A DNA stretch of 64,000 nucleotides from JANPCX01 sp050916095 (GCA_050916095.1 CP050901.1:3100001-3164000), one strand, 5' to 3'. Numbered from the stretch's first letter, positions 17,216 to 26,424 are shown. Numbers and translations: made by a program. Notes: generated from the sequence alone by a model not told the origin.

Positions 17216-17378
17216 GGGATGCTCTACATAACTCCTTGCGGACTGTGGCAGCACGGACTCGGGCGGTCTACGGCGTTGTTTTTCTTGCCAATAGCAGTGC
17301 TATTGGCTGCAAAAACCGCCTTGTAGCCCATCCCGATCCGCGCTACCACAGCCTCGCAAGAGTTATGCAGAGCATCCC
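17216..17378. mobile_element. MITE-like palindromic element, family B copy 1
   Basis: A 163-bp element with inverted ends: GGGATGCTCTACATAACTCC at the left and GAGTTATGCAGAGCATCCC at the right. Inner arms carry CTTGCGGACTGTGG against CCACAGCCTCGCAAG, and the apex carries GCCAATAGCA/TGCTATTGGC. It fills most of the rpsU-yqeY gap. No coding capacity. A closely similar copy is at 56128-56296. Confidence 0.85.
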
Positions 17379-17469
17379 AGTACTGCAGCACAGAGATTGC
17401 GCCACCTGAAGCGCTTTCATATTCCATCATCTCTGTGCCGCACCACCCGCCTTGCCCGGAGCCGCCACC

Positions 17470-17916
17470 ATGACACTCAAAGAAAAAATCAACGAAGACA
17501 TGAAAACCGCGATGCGCGCCAAAGACGCGCCGCTTCTGCTGACAATCCGTGGCCTGCTGGCCGCACTGAAGCAAAAAGAGGTGGACGAGCGCATCGTGCT
17601 GGACGACGCCCAAGTGGTCGCCATCATCGACAAACTCATCAAACAGCGCAAAGATTCGATCACGCAGTTTGGTGCCGCAGGCCGCACCGACTTGGTGGAC
17701 AAAGAAACTGCCGAGTTGCTCGTGCTGCAAGGTTATTTGCCCCAGCGACTCAGCCCAGAAGAAATCACAGCGCAGGTGGCTGCCATCGTGGCCTCACTCG
17801 GTGCCTCTGGCCCCGGTGACATGGGCAAAGTCATGGCGGCCGTCAAAACCCAACTCGCCGGCAAAGCCGACATGGGTTTGGTCTCCGCCGCAGTGAAACA
17901 ACAACTGGCAGGTTAA
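17470..17916 (+). CDS. yqeY: GatB/YqeY-domain protein
   Basis: 148 residues. The YqeY family resembles the tail domain of the aminoacyl-tRNA amidotransferase subunit GatB and is linked to tRNA-dependent amidation or tRNA binding; its exact role is unsettled. The sequence MTLKEKINEDMKTAMRAKDAPLLLTIRGLLAALKQKEVDER and the late GPGDMGKVMAAVKTQLAGKADMGLVSAAVKQQL are typical. The ATG at 17470 gives the conserved N-terminus. In many proteobacteria it follows rpsU, as here. Confidence 0.95.
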   Translation: MTLKEKINEDMKTAMRAKDAPLLLTIRGLLAALKQKEVDERIVLDDAQVVAIIDKLIKQRKDSITQFGAAGRTDLVDKETAELLVLQGYLPQRLSPEEITAQVAAIVASLGASGPGDMGKVMAAVKTQLAGKADMGLVSAAVKQQLAG

Positions 17917-17935
17917 TTCATTGGTGCCATCCAAC

Positions 17936-18373
17936 ATGAACATTCCTTACACACCACCACCCATTCAGACCGTGGGCCCTGATGTCTGCGTGGCACCGCA
18001 ACTGGATGTTCCCGACATGGACTGGGTTGCACAAAACGGCTTTCGCAGCGTCATCAACAACCGTCCCGACTTTGAAGAAGGCGACCACCAGCCCACCAGC
18101 GCCGCGATTCAAGCGCAGGCCACTTCCCTGGGTTTGCGCTACGCTTTTTTGCCGGTGGAACCCGGTTACCAAAGCCCAGAGCAAATCGCCCGTTTTGCCG
18201 AACTCATTGAGCAACTGCCCAAGCCTATCTTGGCGTTTTGTCGCTCCGGCACCCGCTCGGGCAAACTTTACCGCGCGGCTGTCAATCATGAGAAAACGAC
18301 GGGCAGCCCCCAAGTTTTCTCATCCCACTCGGGGGACCTGGCGCAAAGCGACAGGTCTGGGGGCAATCAATAA
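17936..18373 (+). CDS. DUF442/TIGR01244 sulfurtransferase-phosphatase-like protein
   Basis: About 145 residues. A tyrosine-phosphatase-like fold with the loop AFCRSGTRSGKLY, i.e. C-R-S-G-T-R, the catalytic Cys plus Arg signature. The family (BLH-like) occurs fused to or near persulfide-metabolism enzymes and is annotated TIGR01244 or beta-lactamase-hydrolase-like. No persulfide dioxygenase is adjacent. The ATG at 17936 is preferred over a TTG at 17921. Substrate unknown. Confidence 0.85.
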   Translation: MNIPYTPPPIQTVGPDVCVAPQLDVPDMDWVAQNGFRSVINNRPDFEEGDHQPTSAAIQAQATSLGLRYAFLPVEPGYQSPEQIARFAELIEQLPKPILAFCRSGTRSGKLYRAAVNHEKTTGSPQVFSSHSGDLAQSDRSGGNQ

Positions 18374-18399
18374 GCGGGGCAACACGAGGCCGACTCACC

Positions 18400-19821
18400 A
18401 TGGTCAAAGTTCTGCCCCGTTTGCGAACCCGGCCCAAGTTTTTGCTTTGGGCCATATTGCCCCTGATCGCGGCTTTGGCGTTGATCTCTTTCGCCGTTTT
18501 GCACCAGCAACGCAAACTCTCTGAGCGGGAGCGGGTGCTGGTGGAGTCGGCTTACATGTCGTCAAAGCAGGCAGAGCTGCGGCACTACCTTGAGTTGGCG
18601 CACAGCATCATCACGCGCTTAGAAGAGACTGGGCTCGACGAAACCGCACAGCAACGCGAAGCCATTCGATTGCTGGCGGCACTGGACTATGGCCGCGACG
18701 GTTACTTCTTTCTGTACGACATGACTGGGCTCAACCTGATGCACCCACGCCAGCCCGAACTCATGGGGAGAAACCTGTGGGATATGCGTGACGTGAACGG
18801 TTTCCCCGTGATTCAGGCCCTGATCAACGCCGCCAAAGACGGCGGCGGATATGTTCGGTATGTGTGGCAGAAACCGTCCAGCAAACAAGTGGCACCCAAA
18901 CTGGGTTATGTGATTGGTCTGCCCAAGTGGAATTGGATGTTGGGCACAGGCATTTACCTGGATGACGTCGAATCCACCTTGGCCGAGGTAGACAGACAGA
19001 TCAGCGAAAACGTAGCAGCCACCTTGTGGTGGATCGCCGGTGTCGCGCTACTGGGTATCGCGGTGATTGGTGGCTCGGGCATGTTGCTCAACCTCACCGA
19101 GTTTCGCATTGCCGACGCCAAACTCAAGTTGCTGGCGCGGCAAGTGGTTAAGTCACAGGAAGACGAACGCGCCCACCTTTCCCGCGAACTACACGACAGC
19201 ACCAGCCAAACGCTGGTGTCGATCAAACTGCTGGTGGAGTCGAGCATGGCGCAAATTCAGCGTGAGCATGGGCCGCTGCCCGCAGCGCTGCCGAAGGCCT
19301 TGGCGCGCTTGAACGATGCGCTGCTGGAGGTGCGCAACATCTCGCACCGTCTCAGGCCAGCGGAACTGGACGTGCTCGGTTTGCCCGCTGCACTGGAGCG
19401 CCTGGGGCACGAGTTCAGCGACTACAGCCACATGGCTTTTTCCTTCAAAGTACGCAGGGCTTTGCCGCCCCTGCCCGATGAAGTCAACACGGTGTTGTTC
19501 CGCATCACCCAAGAGGCGCTGACCAACATTGAAAAACATGCGGCGGCCGACCACGTGACCTTGCGTCTGATGTATGGTTCGGCCGGGTTGCGCCTCAAAA
19601 TCATCGACGACGGTGTCGGTTTTAATGTGCAAGCGGTGCGCGAAGACCCACGTCGAGGCATCGGCTTGCGTAATGTGCGCGAACGCATCGAGTCCATCGG
19701 CGGCCAATTCTCCGTGACCTCCAAGAAAGGTCGTACCGAGTTAACGGTTGACGTCTCGGCCGACGTCATTGAAGGTTTCAGAACATCTCCACGCACCACT
19801 CATCGCGAAGCATTGGCATGA
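18400..19821 (+). CDS. Sensor histidine kinase with Cache domain (NarL/LuxR-type partner)
   Basis: 473 residues. One N-terminal membrane helix (about 13-35), an extracytoplasmic single Cache domain (about 40-200; YGRDGYFFLYDMTGLNLMHPRQPELMGRNLWD), a second membrane helix (about 210-230), HisKA_3 dimerisation domain with phospho-accepting His in SRELHDSTSQTL, and a HATPase domain (ITQEALTNIEKHAAA; IDDGVGFNV; GIGLRNVRERIESIGG). The stop overlaps the response-regulator start by 4 bp. The Cache domain implies sensing of a small organic ligand. The TRAP transporter genes immediately downstream make an organic acid plausible; that is inference. Confidence 0.93.
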   Translation: MVKVLPRLRTRPKFLLWAILPLIAALALISFAVLHQQRKLSERERVLVESAYMSSKQAELRHYLELAHSIITRLEETGLDETAQQREAIRLLAALDYGRDGYFFLYDMTGLNLMHPRQPELMGRNLWDMRDVNGFPVIQALINAAKDGGGYVRYVWQKPSSKQVAPKLGYVIGLPKWNWMLGTGIYLDDVESTLAEVDRQISENVAATLWWIAGVALLGIAVIGGSGMLLNLTEFRIADAKLKLLARQVVKSQEDERAHLSRELHDSTSQTLVSIKLLVESSMAQIQREHGPLPAALPKALARLNDALLEVRNISHRLRPAELDVLGLPAALERLGHEFSDYSHMAFSFKVRRALPPLPDEVNTVLFRITQEALTNIEKHAAADHVTLRLMYGSAGLRLKIIDDGVGFNVQAVREDPRRGIGLRNVRERIESIGGQFSVTSKKGRTELTVDVSADVIEGFRTSPRTTHREALA

Positions 19822-20456
19822 ACAATCCCGTCCGAACCCGCTTGGTTTTGGTTGACGACCACGCCCTGGTGCGCGAAGGCCTGAAGGCCATGCTCATGGG
19901 GGCGCCGCAGGTCGAAGTGGTGGGCGAGGCAGGTCACGCGCCAGAAGCCTTGGCGGTTGTCGCCGACACCCAGCCGCACTTGGTGATGCTGGACGTTGGC
20001 ATGAAAGACGTCAACGGGATTGAACTGGCTGGCCAATTGTTGGCGATTCATCCCAAGCTGCTCGTCCTCATGCTCAGCATGTACGACAACCCCGCGACCG
20101 TGAACCGCGCCATGCAGGCCGGCGCGCGCGGTTATGTCTTGAAAGATGCGCCCTCCAGCGACATCCTTCAGGCCATCGACACGTTGGTAGCGGGAGGCAC
20201 TTTTTTGAGCCAAGACATCTCCGGCAGGCTGTTGCGCTCGCAAACACCTAGGCCACTGTTGTCCGCGCGCGAGAGCGCCATCTTGAGCCATTTATCCAGA
20301 GGACACTCCAGCAAACAAATGGCCCAGGAGCTGGGCGTGAGTGCGCGCACCGTCGAAACCCACAGGCAAAACATCAGGCGCAAACTCAATCTGGAAGGGC
20401 AAGCAGAGCTCATCAAGTACGCGGTGGAACATTGCAGAGAGTTTGATTTGCCGTGA
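19818..20456 (+). CDS. LuxR/NarL-family response regulator
   Basis: 212 residues. Receiver domain with LVLVDDHALVREG, phospho-Asp in VMLDVGMKDVNG, and Lys in GYVLKDAPSSD. The C-terminal LuxR helix-turn-helix runs LSARESAILSHLSRGHSSKQMAQELGVSARTVETHRQNIRRKLNL. It is the cognate partner of the Cache kinase by 4-bp overlap. A gap of 178 bp separates it from dctQ, a likely site for its operator. Confidence 0.94.
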   Translation: MNNPVRTRLVLVDDHALVREGLKAMLMGAPQVEVVGEAGHAPEALAVVADTQPHLVMLDVGMKDVNGIELAGQLLAIHPKLLVLMLSMYDNPATVNRAMQAGARGYVLKDAPSSDILQAIDTLVAGGTFLSQDISGRLLRSQTPRPLLSARESAILSHLSRGHSSKQMAQELGVSARTVETHRQNIRRKLNLEGQAELIKYAVEHCREFDLP

Positions 20457-20634
20457 CACAGCGCAAACAAAAATGCTGTAACCGCGTATTTCCACTTAGC
20501 GGTAAAACCCCTAGTCAAGCGTCGGCAAATCGGGTTTGATACCGGGTTAGGCTCAGGCGCGCAATGCCCGAGCGATTGCCCAGCCACTGGTTCGCTGGGC
20601 GAGAACAATAATTTATTTTTCCCAGGAGAACAAC

Positions 20635-21240
20635 GTGACCGCCCTACTTTCCATTTCACGGCTGATTGACTCGTTCAGCGAGCTCATCGGCAAAATCATC
20701 ATGTGGCTGATTTTGGCCAGCGTGATCATCAGCGCTGGCAATGCTGTCATTCGCAAAACCTTCGACATCAGCTCCAATGGTTGGCTGGAAATTCAGTGGT
20801 ACCTCTTCGCCGCTGTGTTTTTGCTGGGCTCGGGTTTCGCTTTTTTGCGCAATGCCCATGTGCGCATTGACTTCATCTCCAGCAAGCTGTCTGACCGCAC
20901 CAACGCCATCATCGACAGCCTGGGCATCGTCGTTTTCTTGATCCCCCTTTGCATCATCTTCATCAACCTGTCTTGGCCGCTTTTTCACAACGCCTGGACC
21001 AGTGGCGAAATGAGCCAAAACGCCGGCGGTTTGATCCGCTGGCCCGTGATGCTGATGATCCCAGCCGGCTTCGCGTGTTTGTTGATCCAAGGGATTTCAG
21101 AGCTCATCAAACGCATTGCTTTTTTGACTGGCCACCGCGACAACCCCTTCAGCGTCGACCCGAATCAAAAGTCTGACGAAGAACGCCTGGCAGAAGAGCT
21201 GCTGGCAGAACAAAATCGCCTCGCCGCTGGAGCCAAGTAA
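20635..21240 (+). CDS. dctQ: TRAP transporter small permease (DctQ)
   Basis: 201 residues with four hydrophobic helices, the usual DctQ topology (SELIGKIIMWLILASVIISAGNAVIRKTF; NGWLEIQWYLFAAVFLLGSGFAFLRNAHVRID). GTG start at 20635 with AGGAG located eight bases upstream. The tail is charged and cytoplasmic. The stop abuts the dctM start with no gap. Confidence 0.93.
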   Translation: MTALLSISRLIDSFSELIGKIIMWLILASVIISAGNAVIRKTFDISSNGWLEIQWYLFAAVFLLGSGFAFLRNAHVRIDFISSKLSDRTNAIIDSLGIVVFLIPLCIIFINLSWPLFHNAWTSGEMSQNAGGLIRWPVMLMIPAGFACLLIQGISELIKRIAFLTGHRDNPFSVDPNQKSDEERLAEELLAEQNRLAAGAK

Positions 21241-22977
21241 ATGACCGCCTTCATCACTCAAAATTTTGTCCCGCTGATGTTTGCGGGGCTGTTTTTGTTC
21301 TTGCTCACCGGCATTCCTGTGAGTTTTGGCCTGGCCGCCACCGGATTGGTGTTCGGCTTTGTCGGCATGGAAGTGGGGCTGTTCAGCACCAATTTATTCA
21401 GTGCACTGCCACTGCGTGTGTTCGGCATCATGCAGAACGACACCTTGCTCGCCATTCCCTTCTTCACGCTCATGGGCATCATCCTTGAGCGCTCCGGCAT
21501 GGCGGAAGACTTGCTCGAAACCGTGGGACAGGTGTTCGGCCCCCTGCGTGGTGGTTTGGCAGTGGCCGTGATTTTGGTGGGTGCTCTCTTGGCCGCCACC
21601 ACCGGCGTGGTCGCTGCAGCGGTGATTTCCATGGGCTTGATCTCCTTGCCCATCATGCTGCGCAACGGCTACAACCGCACCATCGCCACCGGCACCATCA
21701 CCGCCTCAGGTACCTTGGCGCAAGCCATTCCACCGTCGTTGGTGTTGATTGTGCTGGCCGACCAATTGGGCCGCTCCGTCGGTGACATGTACGCGGGTGC
21801 TCTGGTTCCAGGTTTGTTGTTGGTGGGTCTGTACCTGCTGTTCATTGCTGGGGTGGCCATCGTTAAACCCGCTTGGGTGCCGGCACTGCCACCGGAAGCA
21901 CGCATCTACCGCGAAACAAGCGGTGCCAGCGGGCACCGCTCGCTCCTGGTTTTGTTGCTGCTTTGTGGCGTGGTGGGCTACTTCTGGTCCACCGTTCACC
22001 AAAGCATCATCAACCCCTTGGTCAAACGTGAATTGCCTGCGCCAGGGGATGAAATTTTCATCCTGTCCATGACCGTGGCTTCGGTGCTGGCACTGGTACT
22101 GGCCATTTTCAACTCCGTACTGAAACTCGGTTTGCTCTCCAAACTGTGTGAGCGTTTCACCTTTGTGCTCATCCCGCCATTGGTGCTGATCTTCTTGGTG
22201 CTGGGCACCATCTTCTTGGGTGTCGCAACGCCCACCGAAGGCGGGGCCATGGGTGCGGTGGGTGCCATGTTGATGGCGGCCGGTCGTGGCAAGCTGAGTT
22301 TGGGCTTGCTCAAACAAGCCTTGTCCAATACCTCCAAGCTGGCCGTGTTTGTGCTGTTCATCTTGGTGGGGTCGACTGTGTTCAGCTTCACCTTCAATGC
22401 GGCCGACGGTCACATCTGGGTCGAGCACTTGTTCGACAAGTTGCCCGGCGGCGAGTTGGGCTTCCTGTTGGTGGTGAATGTGCTGGTGTTCATCCTGGGT
22501 ATGTTCATCGACTTCTTTGAAATCGCCTTCATCGTGGTGCCCATCTTGGCCCCGGTGGCCAGCAGCATGAACATCGACCTGGTTTGGTTTGGTGTGATTC
22601 TGGCGATGAACTTGCAAACCTCGTTCCTCACACCGCCGTTTGGTTTTGCTCTGTTTTACCTGCGTAGCGTCGCCCCGAAAGCGGACTACAAAGACCGTGT
22701 CACGGGCCAGATGATTCCTGCCGTGACCACAGCGCAGATTTACAAAGGCTCGATCGCCTTCATCATCTTGCAACTGATCATGGTGGCGGCGGTGATTGCC
22801 TTCCCAGGACTGGTGCTAGAAGACGAGTCGAAGAAAGGCCCTGGTCTGGATGCAGGGCAGGTCTTGGAACAGTTGGACGGTCAGCGCAATGAAGACCGAG
22901 GCACGAGCGAGAAGCCGGCCGACTATGACCCGATGGCCATCTTCAAACAAGACGCCGCCAGCGCCCCCGGCAAGTAA
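21241..22977 (+). CDS. dctM: TRAP transporter large permease (DctM)
   Basis: The sodium-coupled transport subunit. 578 residues, longer than the roughly 430 of classical DctM. Extra length lies in a middle insertion with two hydrophobic segments (about 225-300) and in a C-terminal hydrophilic tail (about 530-578). Family motifs include PVSFGLAATG early, and GVATPTEGGAMGAVGAML and FIDFFEIAFIVVPILAPV late. The long form is found in beta- and alphaproteobacterial TRAP systems of the keto-acid/mannitol-chloroaromatic annotation group. The matching binding protein is convergent downstream. Confidence 0.93.
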   Translation: MTAFITQNFVPLMFAGLFLFLLTGIPVSFGLAATGLVFGFVGMEVGLFSTNLFSALPLRVFGIMQNDTLLAIPFFTLMGIILERSGMAEDLLETVGQVFGPLRGGLAVAVILVGALLAATTGVVAAAVISMGLISLPIMLRNGYNRTIATGTITASGTLAQAIPPSLVLIVLADQLGRSVGDMYAGALVPGLLLVGLYLLFIAGVAIVKPAWVPALPPEARIYRETSGASGHRSLLVLLLLCGVVGYFWSTVHQSIINPLVKRELPAPGDEIFILSMTVASVLALVLAIFNSVLKLGLLSKLCERFTFVLIPPLVLIFLVLGTIFLGVATPTEGGAMGAVGAMLMAAGRGKLSLGLLKQALSNTSKLAVFVLFILVGSTVFSFTFNAADGHIWVEHLFDKLPGGELGFLLVVNVLVFILGMFIDFFEIAFIVVPILAPVASSMNIDLVWFGVILAMNLQTSFLTPPFGFALFYLRSVAPKADYKDRVTGQMIPAVTTAQIYKGSIAFIILQLIMVAAVIAFPGLVLEDESKKGPGLDAGQVLEQLDGQRNEDRGTSEKPADYDPMAIFKQDAASAPGK

Positions 22978-23009
22978 ATCGTCACCGACCTGAAGTCGGT
23001 TGCATCCAA

Positions 23010-23042
23010 GGCTGTTCACTGCGAGGTGAGCAGCCTTTTTTA
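23010..23042 (+). terminator. Rho-independent terminator after dctM
   Basis: Stem GGCTGTTCAC/GTGAGCAGCC with one G-U type mismatch, then TTTTTT. A smaller hairpin ACCGACCTGAAGTCGGT lies just before it. Confidence 0.82.
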
Positions 23043-23188
23043 TTGGCCGGCGGGGCCATCATCAGCACACCGGCAGCTTGTCGATACGCGCCGTGCGGCG
23101 CAAGGGACCACGCTGCCGATCACCCACGCAGTGAGTTAAGCCTGATTCGCAGAGTCGAGACCTTTAGCGAGATACGCGTGCGTTTAAC

Positions 23189-23420
23189 CTAGATCCGGCA
23201 GTTGGACGTGTCCGAGTGGGCTGCGCTGCGGTGCGCTGGCAAGGCGAGACGACGCTGCGGGCTCGTGCCCGCGAGGAGGAGCAACGCGGCCAGCGTGCCG
23301 CAGCGCAGCTCAATCGGGCGCGTAGCGCTCTCACCCAACTGGTGAGGGTGTTCGTGCCCGGAAAACTCACTATTTATCAGGTGTTGCCAGCGGAATGAAG
23401 CGGTCAACTGCCGGATCTAG
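23189..23420. mobile_element. MITE-like element, family C, with 7-bp target duplication
   Basis: A 232-bp element with inverted ends CTAGATCCGGCAGTTG and CAACTGCCGGATCTAG, flanked on both sides by GTTTAAC (23182-23188 and 23421-23427). An inner inverted pair, GCTGCGCTGCGGTGCGCTGGC (first 20 bases matter) against GCCAGCGTGCCGCAGCGCAG, forms a long hairpin. No convincing protein. The rest of the 655-bp dctM-dctP gap (23043-23181 and 23429-23572) shows nothing I recognise. Confidence 0.85.
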
Positions 23421-23572
23421 GTTTAACCTAAATCAGACCAGGACGGCCCATGACCGCCCGCTGACTCTCGCACTGTTCCTTGTTACGGATCGGCAACGGT
23501 AGGGGCAAGACGGCGAGGATAGGCCCTCTGCCTGAAAGGCATCTGAACAGATCGGCCGATGTCGTGAGGACG

Positions 23573-23607
23573 AAAAAAAGCCTGGTCGGCGAAACGCCGA
23601 CCAGGCT
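23573..23607 (-). terminator. Rho-independent terminator of dctP
   Basis: On the minus strand, stem GCCTGGTCGGCG/CGCCGACCAGGC with a 3-base loop, followed by seven T residues. It lies about 26 bp after the dctP stop. Confidence 0.93.
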
Positions 23608-23632
23608 CAAGTTTGAACCCCTGAGGACAAAC

Positions 23633-24715
23633 TTACAGACGCTGACCTTGCATGAAGGTGTCGAAGCCGGCTTCCGTGAAGCGGAACCACAGGTTTTGGT
23701 CGCGACGGAAGTTGGCGTAGTCGGCGTAAATTTTCTTCCAGGCTGGGTTGGTGTCGTTCAGCTCGGTGTAAACCTCGCCAGCTGCTTTGAAGGACGCATC
23801 CATCACCTCTTTTGGGAAGCGGAACAACTTGGCTCCGCCAGCCACCAGACGTTTCAATGCCTGGGGGTTGCGGCCATCGTACTTAGCCTGCATGTCGGTG
23901 TGGGCGTAGGCCGTTGCGTTGTCGATAATGGCTTTGTACTCAGCAGACAAGCTGTTGTATGCCTTGTCGTTGACGTAGAAATCCAACTGAGGGCCACCTT
24001 CCCACCAGCCTGGATAAGCATAGTTAGGGGCGACTTTTGCAAAACCGAGTTTCTCGTCATCGTAAGGACCGACCCACTCGGCAGCGTCGATGGTGCCCTT
24101 TTCCAAGGCTTGATAAATCTCGCCGCCAGGAATGTTTTGGGGCACACCGCCGATACGCTCGAACACACGACCACCGAAGCCGCCGACGCGGAATTTTTTG
24201 CCTTTGATGTCGTCCAGCGACTTGACCTCGCTACGCCACCAGCCGCCCATTTGAGCGCCGGTGTTACCACCTGGGAAGCTGATGATGTTGTACTTAGCGT
24301 AGAACTCTCGCATCAGCTTGAGACCGTTGCCTTCAAACATCCAGGCTGTCATTTGGCGTGAGTTCAAGCCGAAAGGAATCGCGCAACCCAATGCGAAGGT
24401 GGGGTCTTTGCCGAAGAAGTAATAAGGTGCGGTGTGAGACATTTCCACCGTTCCAGCTTGCAAAGCGTCCACCACACCGAATGCGGGCATCAGCTCGCCA
24501 GCCGCGTGAATCGTGATTTGGAACTTGCCACCCGACAACGCAGCGACTTGTTTAGAGAACTCCTCGGCTGCACCGTAAATCGTGTCAAGCGCCTTGGGGA
24601 AGCTCGAAGCCAAACGCCAGCGAACGTTGGCCTGGGCATGAACGATGGCCGGTGCGACACCTGCGGCCAACACACCAGCGATACCGGTGCTGCGAATAAA
24701 TGAACGACGCTCCAT
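23633..24715 (-). CDS. dctP: TRAP transporter substrate-binding protein, TakP-like (DctP)
   Basis: Periplasmic receptor of the TRAP system. 360 residues. The N-terminus MERRSFIRSTGIAGVLAAGVAPAIVHAQ carries a twin-arginine-type signal (RRSFIR). The mature part, VRWRLASSFPKALDTIYGAAEEFSKQV, resembles the keto-acid receptor TakP and related proteins; SFPGGNTGAQMGGWWRSEVKS and AAEWVGPYDDEKLGF lie at the ligand cleft in that family. ATG at 24715 has AGGAG at good distance. It is convergent to dctQM, ending in its own strong terminator. A keto-acid or similar carboxylate is the likely ligand; not proven by sequence. Confidence 0.92.
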   Translation of the reverse strand: MERRSFIRSTGIAGVLAAGVAPAIVHAQANVRWRLASSFPKALDTIYGAAEEFSKQVAALSGGKFQITIHAAGELMPAFGVVDALQAGTVEMSHTAPYYFFGKDPTFALGCAIPFGLNSRQMTAWMFEGNGLKLMREFYAKYNIISFPGGNTGAQMGGWWRSEVKSLDDIKGKKFRVGGFGGRVFERIGGVPQNIPGGEIYQALEKGTIDAAEWVGPYDDEKLGFAKVAPNYAYPGWWEGGPQLDFYVNDKAYNSLSAEYKAIIDNATAYAHTDMQAKYDGRNPQALKRLVAGGAKLFRFPKEVMDASFKAAGEVYTELNDTNPAWKKIYADYANFRRDQNLWFRFTEAGFDTFMQGQRL

Positions 24716-24908
24716 CTGCTTATCTCCTGTTGGATGAATCAAATCAACTAGCCCGTGGATTCTAGGAACAGTGCTATTCCACACGGAGGGGGATTTACCC
24801 CTGCGCAAATCACTCACGGGTTGTTCCTATGCTCGCTTTCACTTACGCGAAGTGACTGGTTATCTTCTAGCGGCAAGGGCAACAGCCCGCAGGCGTACCG
24901 TACAAGGG

Positions 24909-26309
24909 TCACGTACCCGCGATTTTCATCTTGGGCAAAAGCACAGATCCGATGGTTTTGCTGCCGCTGGTGTACTCGTCTGCCCCCACAGCCACCATGG
25001 ATTTGAGCATCGTACCCAAGTTACCGGCGATGGTGATTTCGTGAACCGGGTAAGCCAGTTGACCGTTTTCCACCCAAAAACCAGCCGCACCGCGGGAGTA
25101 ATCGCCGGTAACGTAGTTCACCCCTTGACCCATGAGCTCAATGACAAACAACCCCCGGTGCATCTTGCGCAACATGGCCGGCAGGTCGTCGCCGGGCTGA
25201 GTCAGTCGGCTAGACAGCCGCAAATTGTGCGAGCCACCGGCATGGCCCGTGGTGCGCAGACCCAACTTGCGGGCCGAATAGCTGGACAAGAAATAACTCT
25301 GCACGACACCAGCCCGCACGATGTCACGTGGAACAGTCACCACACCCTCGTCATCAAAGGGCGCACTGCCCTTGCCGCGCAACAAGTGGGGCTCCTCGCG
25401 GATGTCCACATGATCAGGCAGCACTTGTTGGCCCAATGAGTCCAGCAAGAACGAGGACTTGCGGTAGAGCGAGCCACCGCTCGTGGCCTGCACATAACCG
25501 CCGAGCAGACCGGCCGCCACGGTGCTTTCAAAGAGAACTGGCACTTCACAGGTTTTGATCTTGCGCGAATTCAATCGGGACAAAGCACGCTCGGCTGCAT
25601 AGCGGCCAATGGCTTGCGGTGGAGCAAGGTCCAGCGAACTTCGCATCGAGCTATACCAGGCGTCGCGCTGCATGTCGTCGCCCCCTTTGCGCGGCAAAGA
25701 AGCAATGGGCGCCACCGACAAGGAATGTCGCGAGCTGGCAAATCCGCCACGAAAACCGCGTGTGTTGCCCGCAAAAAAATGGGACTGCTGCACGGACACA
25801 CCAGCGCCTTCGGAATTGGTGATGCGTTTGTCTACCGACAGCGCCGCATGCTCACATTCCTGTGCGACGAGCACGGCCTGTTCGGCCGTCAAACTCCATG
25901 GGTGGAAAAGGTCCAAATCACGTGCGGCTTGGGCGGCACTCACCACATCCTGCGCGTCGGGCAAACCGGCAGCAGGGTCTTCGGCGGTGAACCTTGCGAT
26001 GTCATAGGCGGCTTTGACTGTTTGCTCCATCGCCGCGCGGGAAAAATCAGAAGTGCTGGCGTTGCCCCTTCTCTGCCCCATGTAAACCGACACACCAAGA
26101 GACTTGTCCCGGTTGCGTTCAATGTTTTCCACCTCGCCCTTGCGCACGGACACGGATAAACCCACCCCTTCCGACACTTCGGCACCTGCATCGCTGGCAC
26201 CAAGACTGCGGGCAAAAGCGAGGGCTTCTTCCACCAGCTCTTGAAAGTGTTCGGCGGAGTAAGCAAAACTGGACGAAAGAGATTTTGAAGAGGCTGGGTT
26301 GTGAGGCAT
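24909..26309 (-). CDS. pmbA: Metalloprotease-family protein PmbA (TldE)
   Basis: 466 residues. Works with TldD as a heterodimeric protease involved in peptide processing and CcdA degradation in E. coli. Typical segments are VEEALAFARSLGASDAGAEVSEGVGLSVSVRKGEVENIERNRD (divided here only for reading), GNTRGFRGGFASSRHSLSVAPIA and GLRTTGHAGGSHNLRLSS. The HExxH metal site of the pair belongs to TldD, so its absence here is normal. TldD is not in the window. It is divergent from yjgA. Confidence 0.95.
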   Translation of the reverse strand: MPHNPASSKSLSSSFAYSAEHFQELVEEALAFARSLGASDAGAEVSEGVGLSVSVRKGEVENIERNRDKSLGVSVYMGQRRGNASTSDFSRAAMEQTVKAAYDIARFTAEDPAAGLPDAQDVVSAAQAARDLDLFHPWSLTAEQAVLVAQECEHAALSVDKRITNSEGAGVSVQQSHFFAGNTRGFRGGFASSRHSLSVAPIASLPRKGGDDMQRDAWYSSMRSSLDLAPPQAIGRYAAERALSRLNSRKIKTCEVPVLFESTVAAGLLGGYVQATSGGSLYRKSSFLLDSLGQQVLPDHVDIREEPHLLRGKGSAPFDDEGVVTVPRDIVRAGVVQSYFLSSYSARKLGLRTTGHAGGSHNLRLSSRLTQPGDDLPAMLRKMHRGLFVIELMGQGVNYVTGDYSRGAAGFWVENGQLAYPVHEITIAGNLGTMLKSMVAVGADEYTSGSKTIGSVLLPKMKIAGT

Positions 26310-26424
26310 GGGAGTTCGAGAAGATCAATGGGAAGCAAATCAGGCCAGGGCTATCATAACGACGAGGGCAAAAGGCCCATGTGGCGGGCACACTGGCCTG
26401 TCCAAAAAACCCAGAGAACCGTCT

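Noticed and set aside
21706..22773. A 355-codon minus-strand frame opposite dctM
   Set aside because: Very rich in His and Gln and fully overlapped by a well-supported transporter gene.
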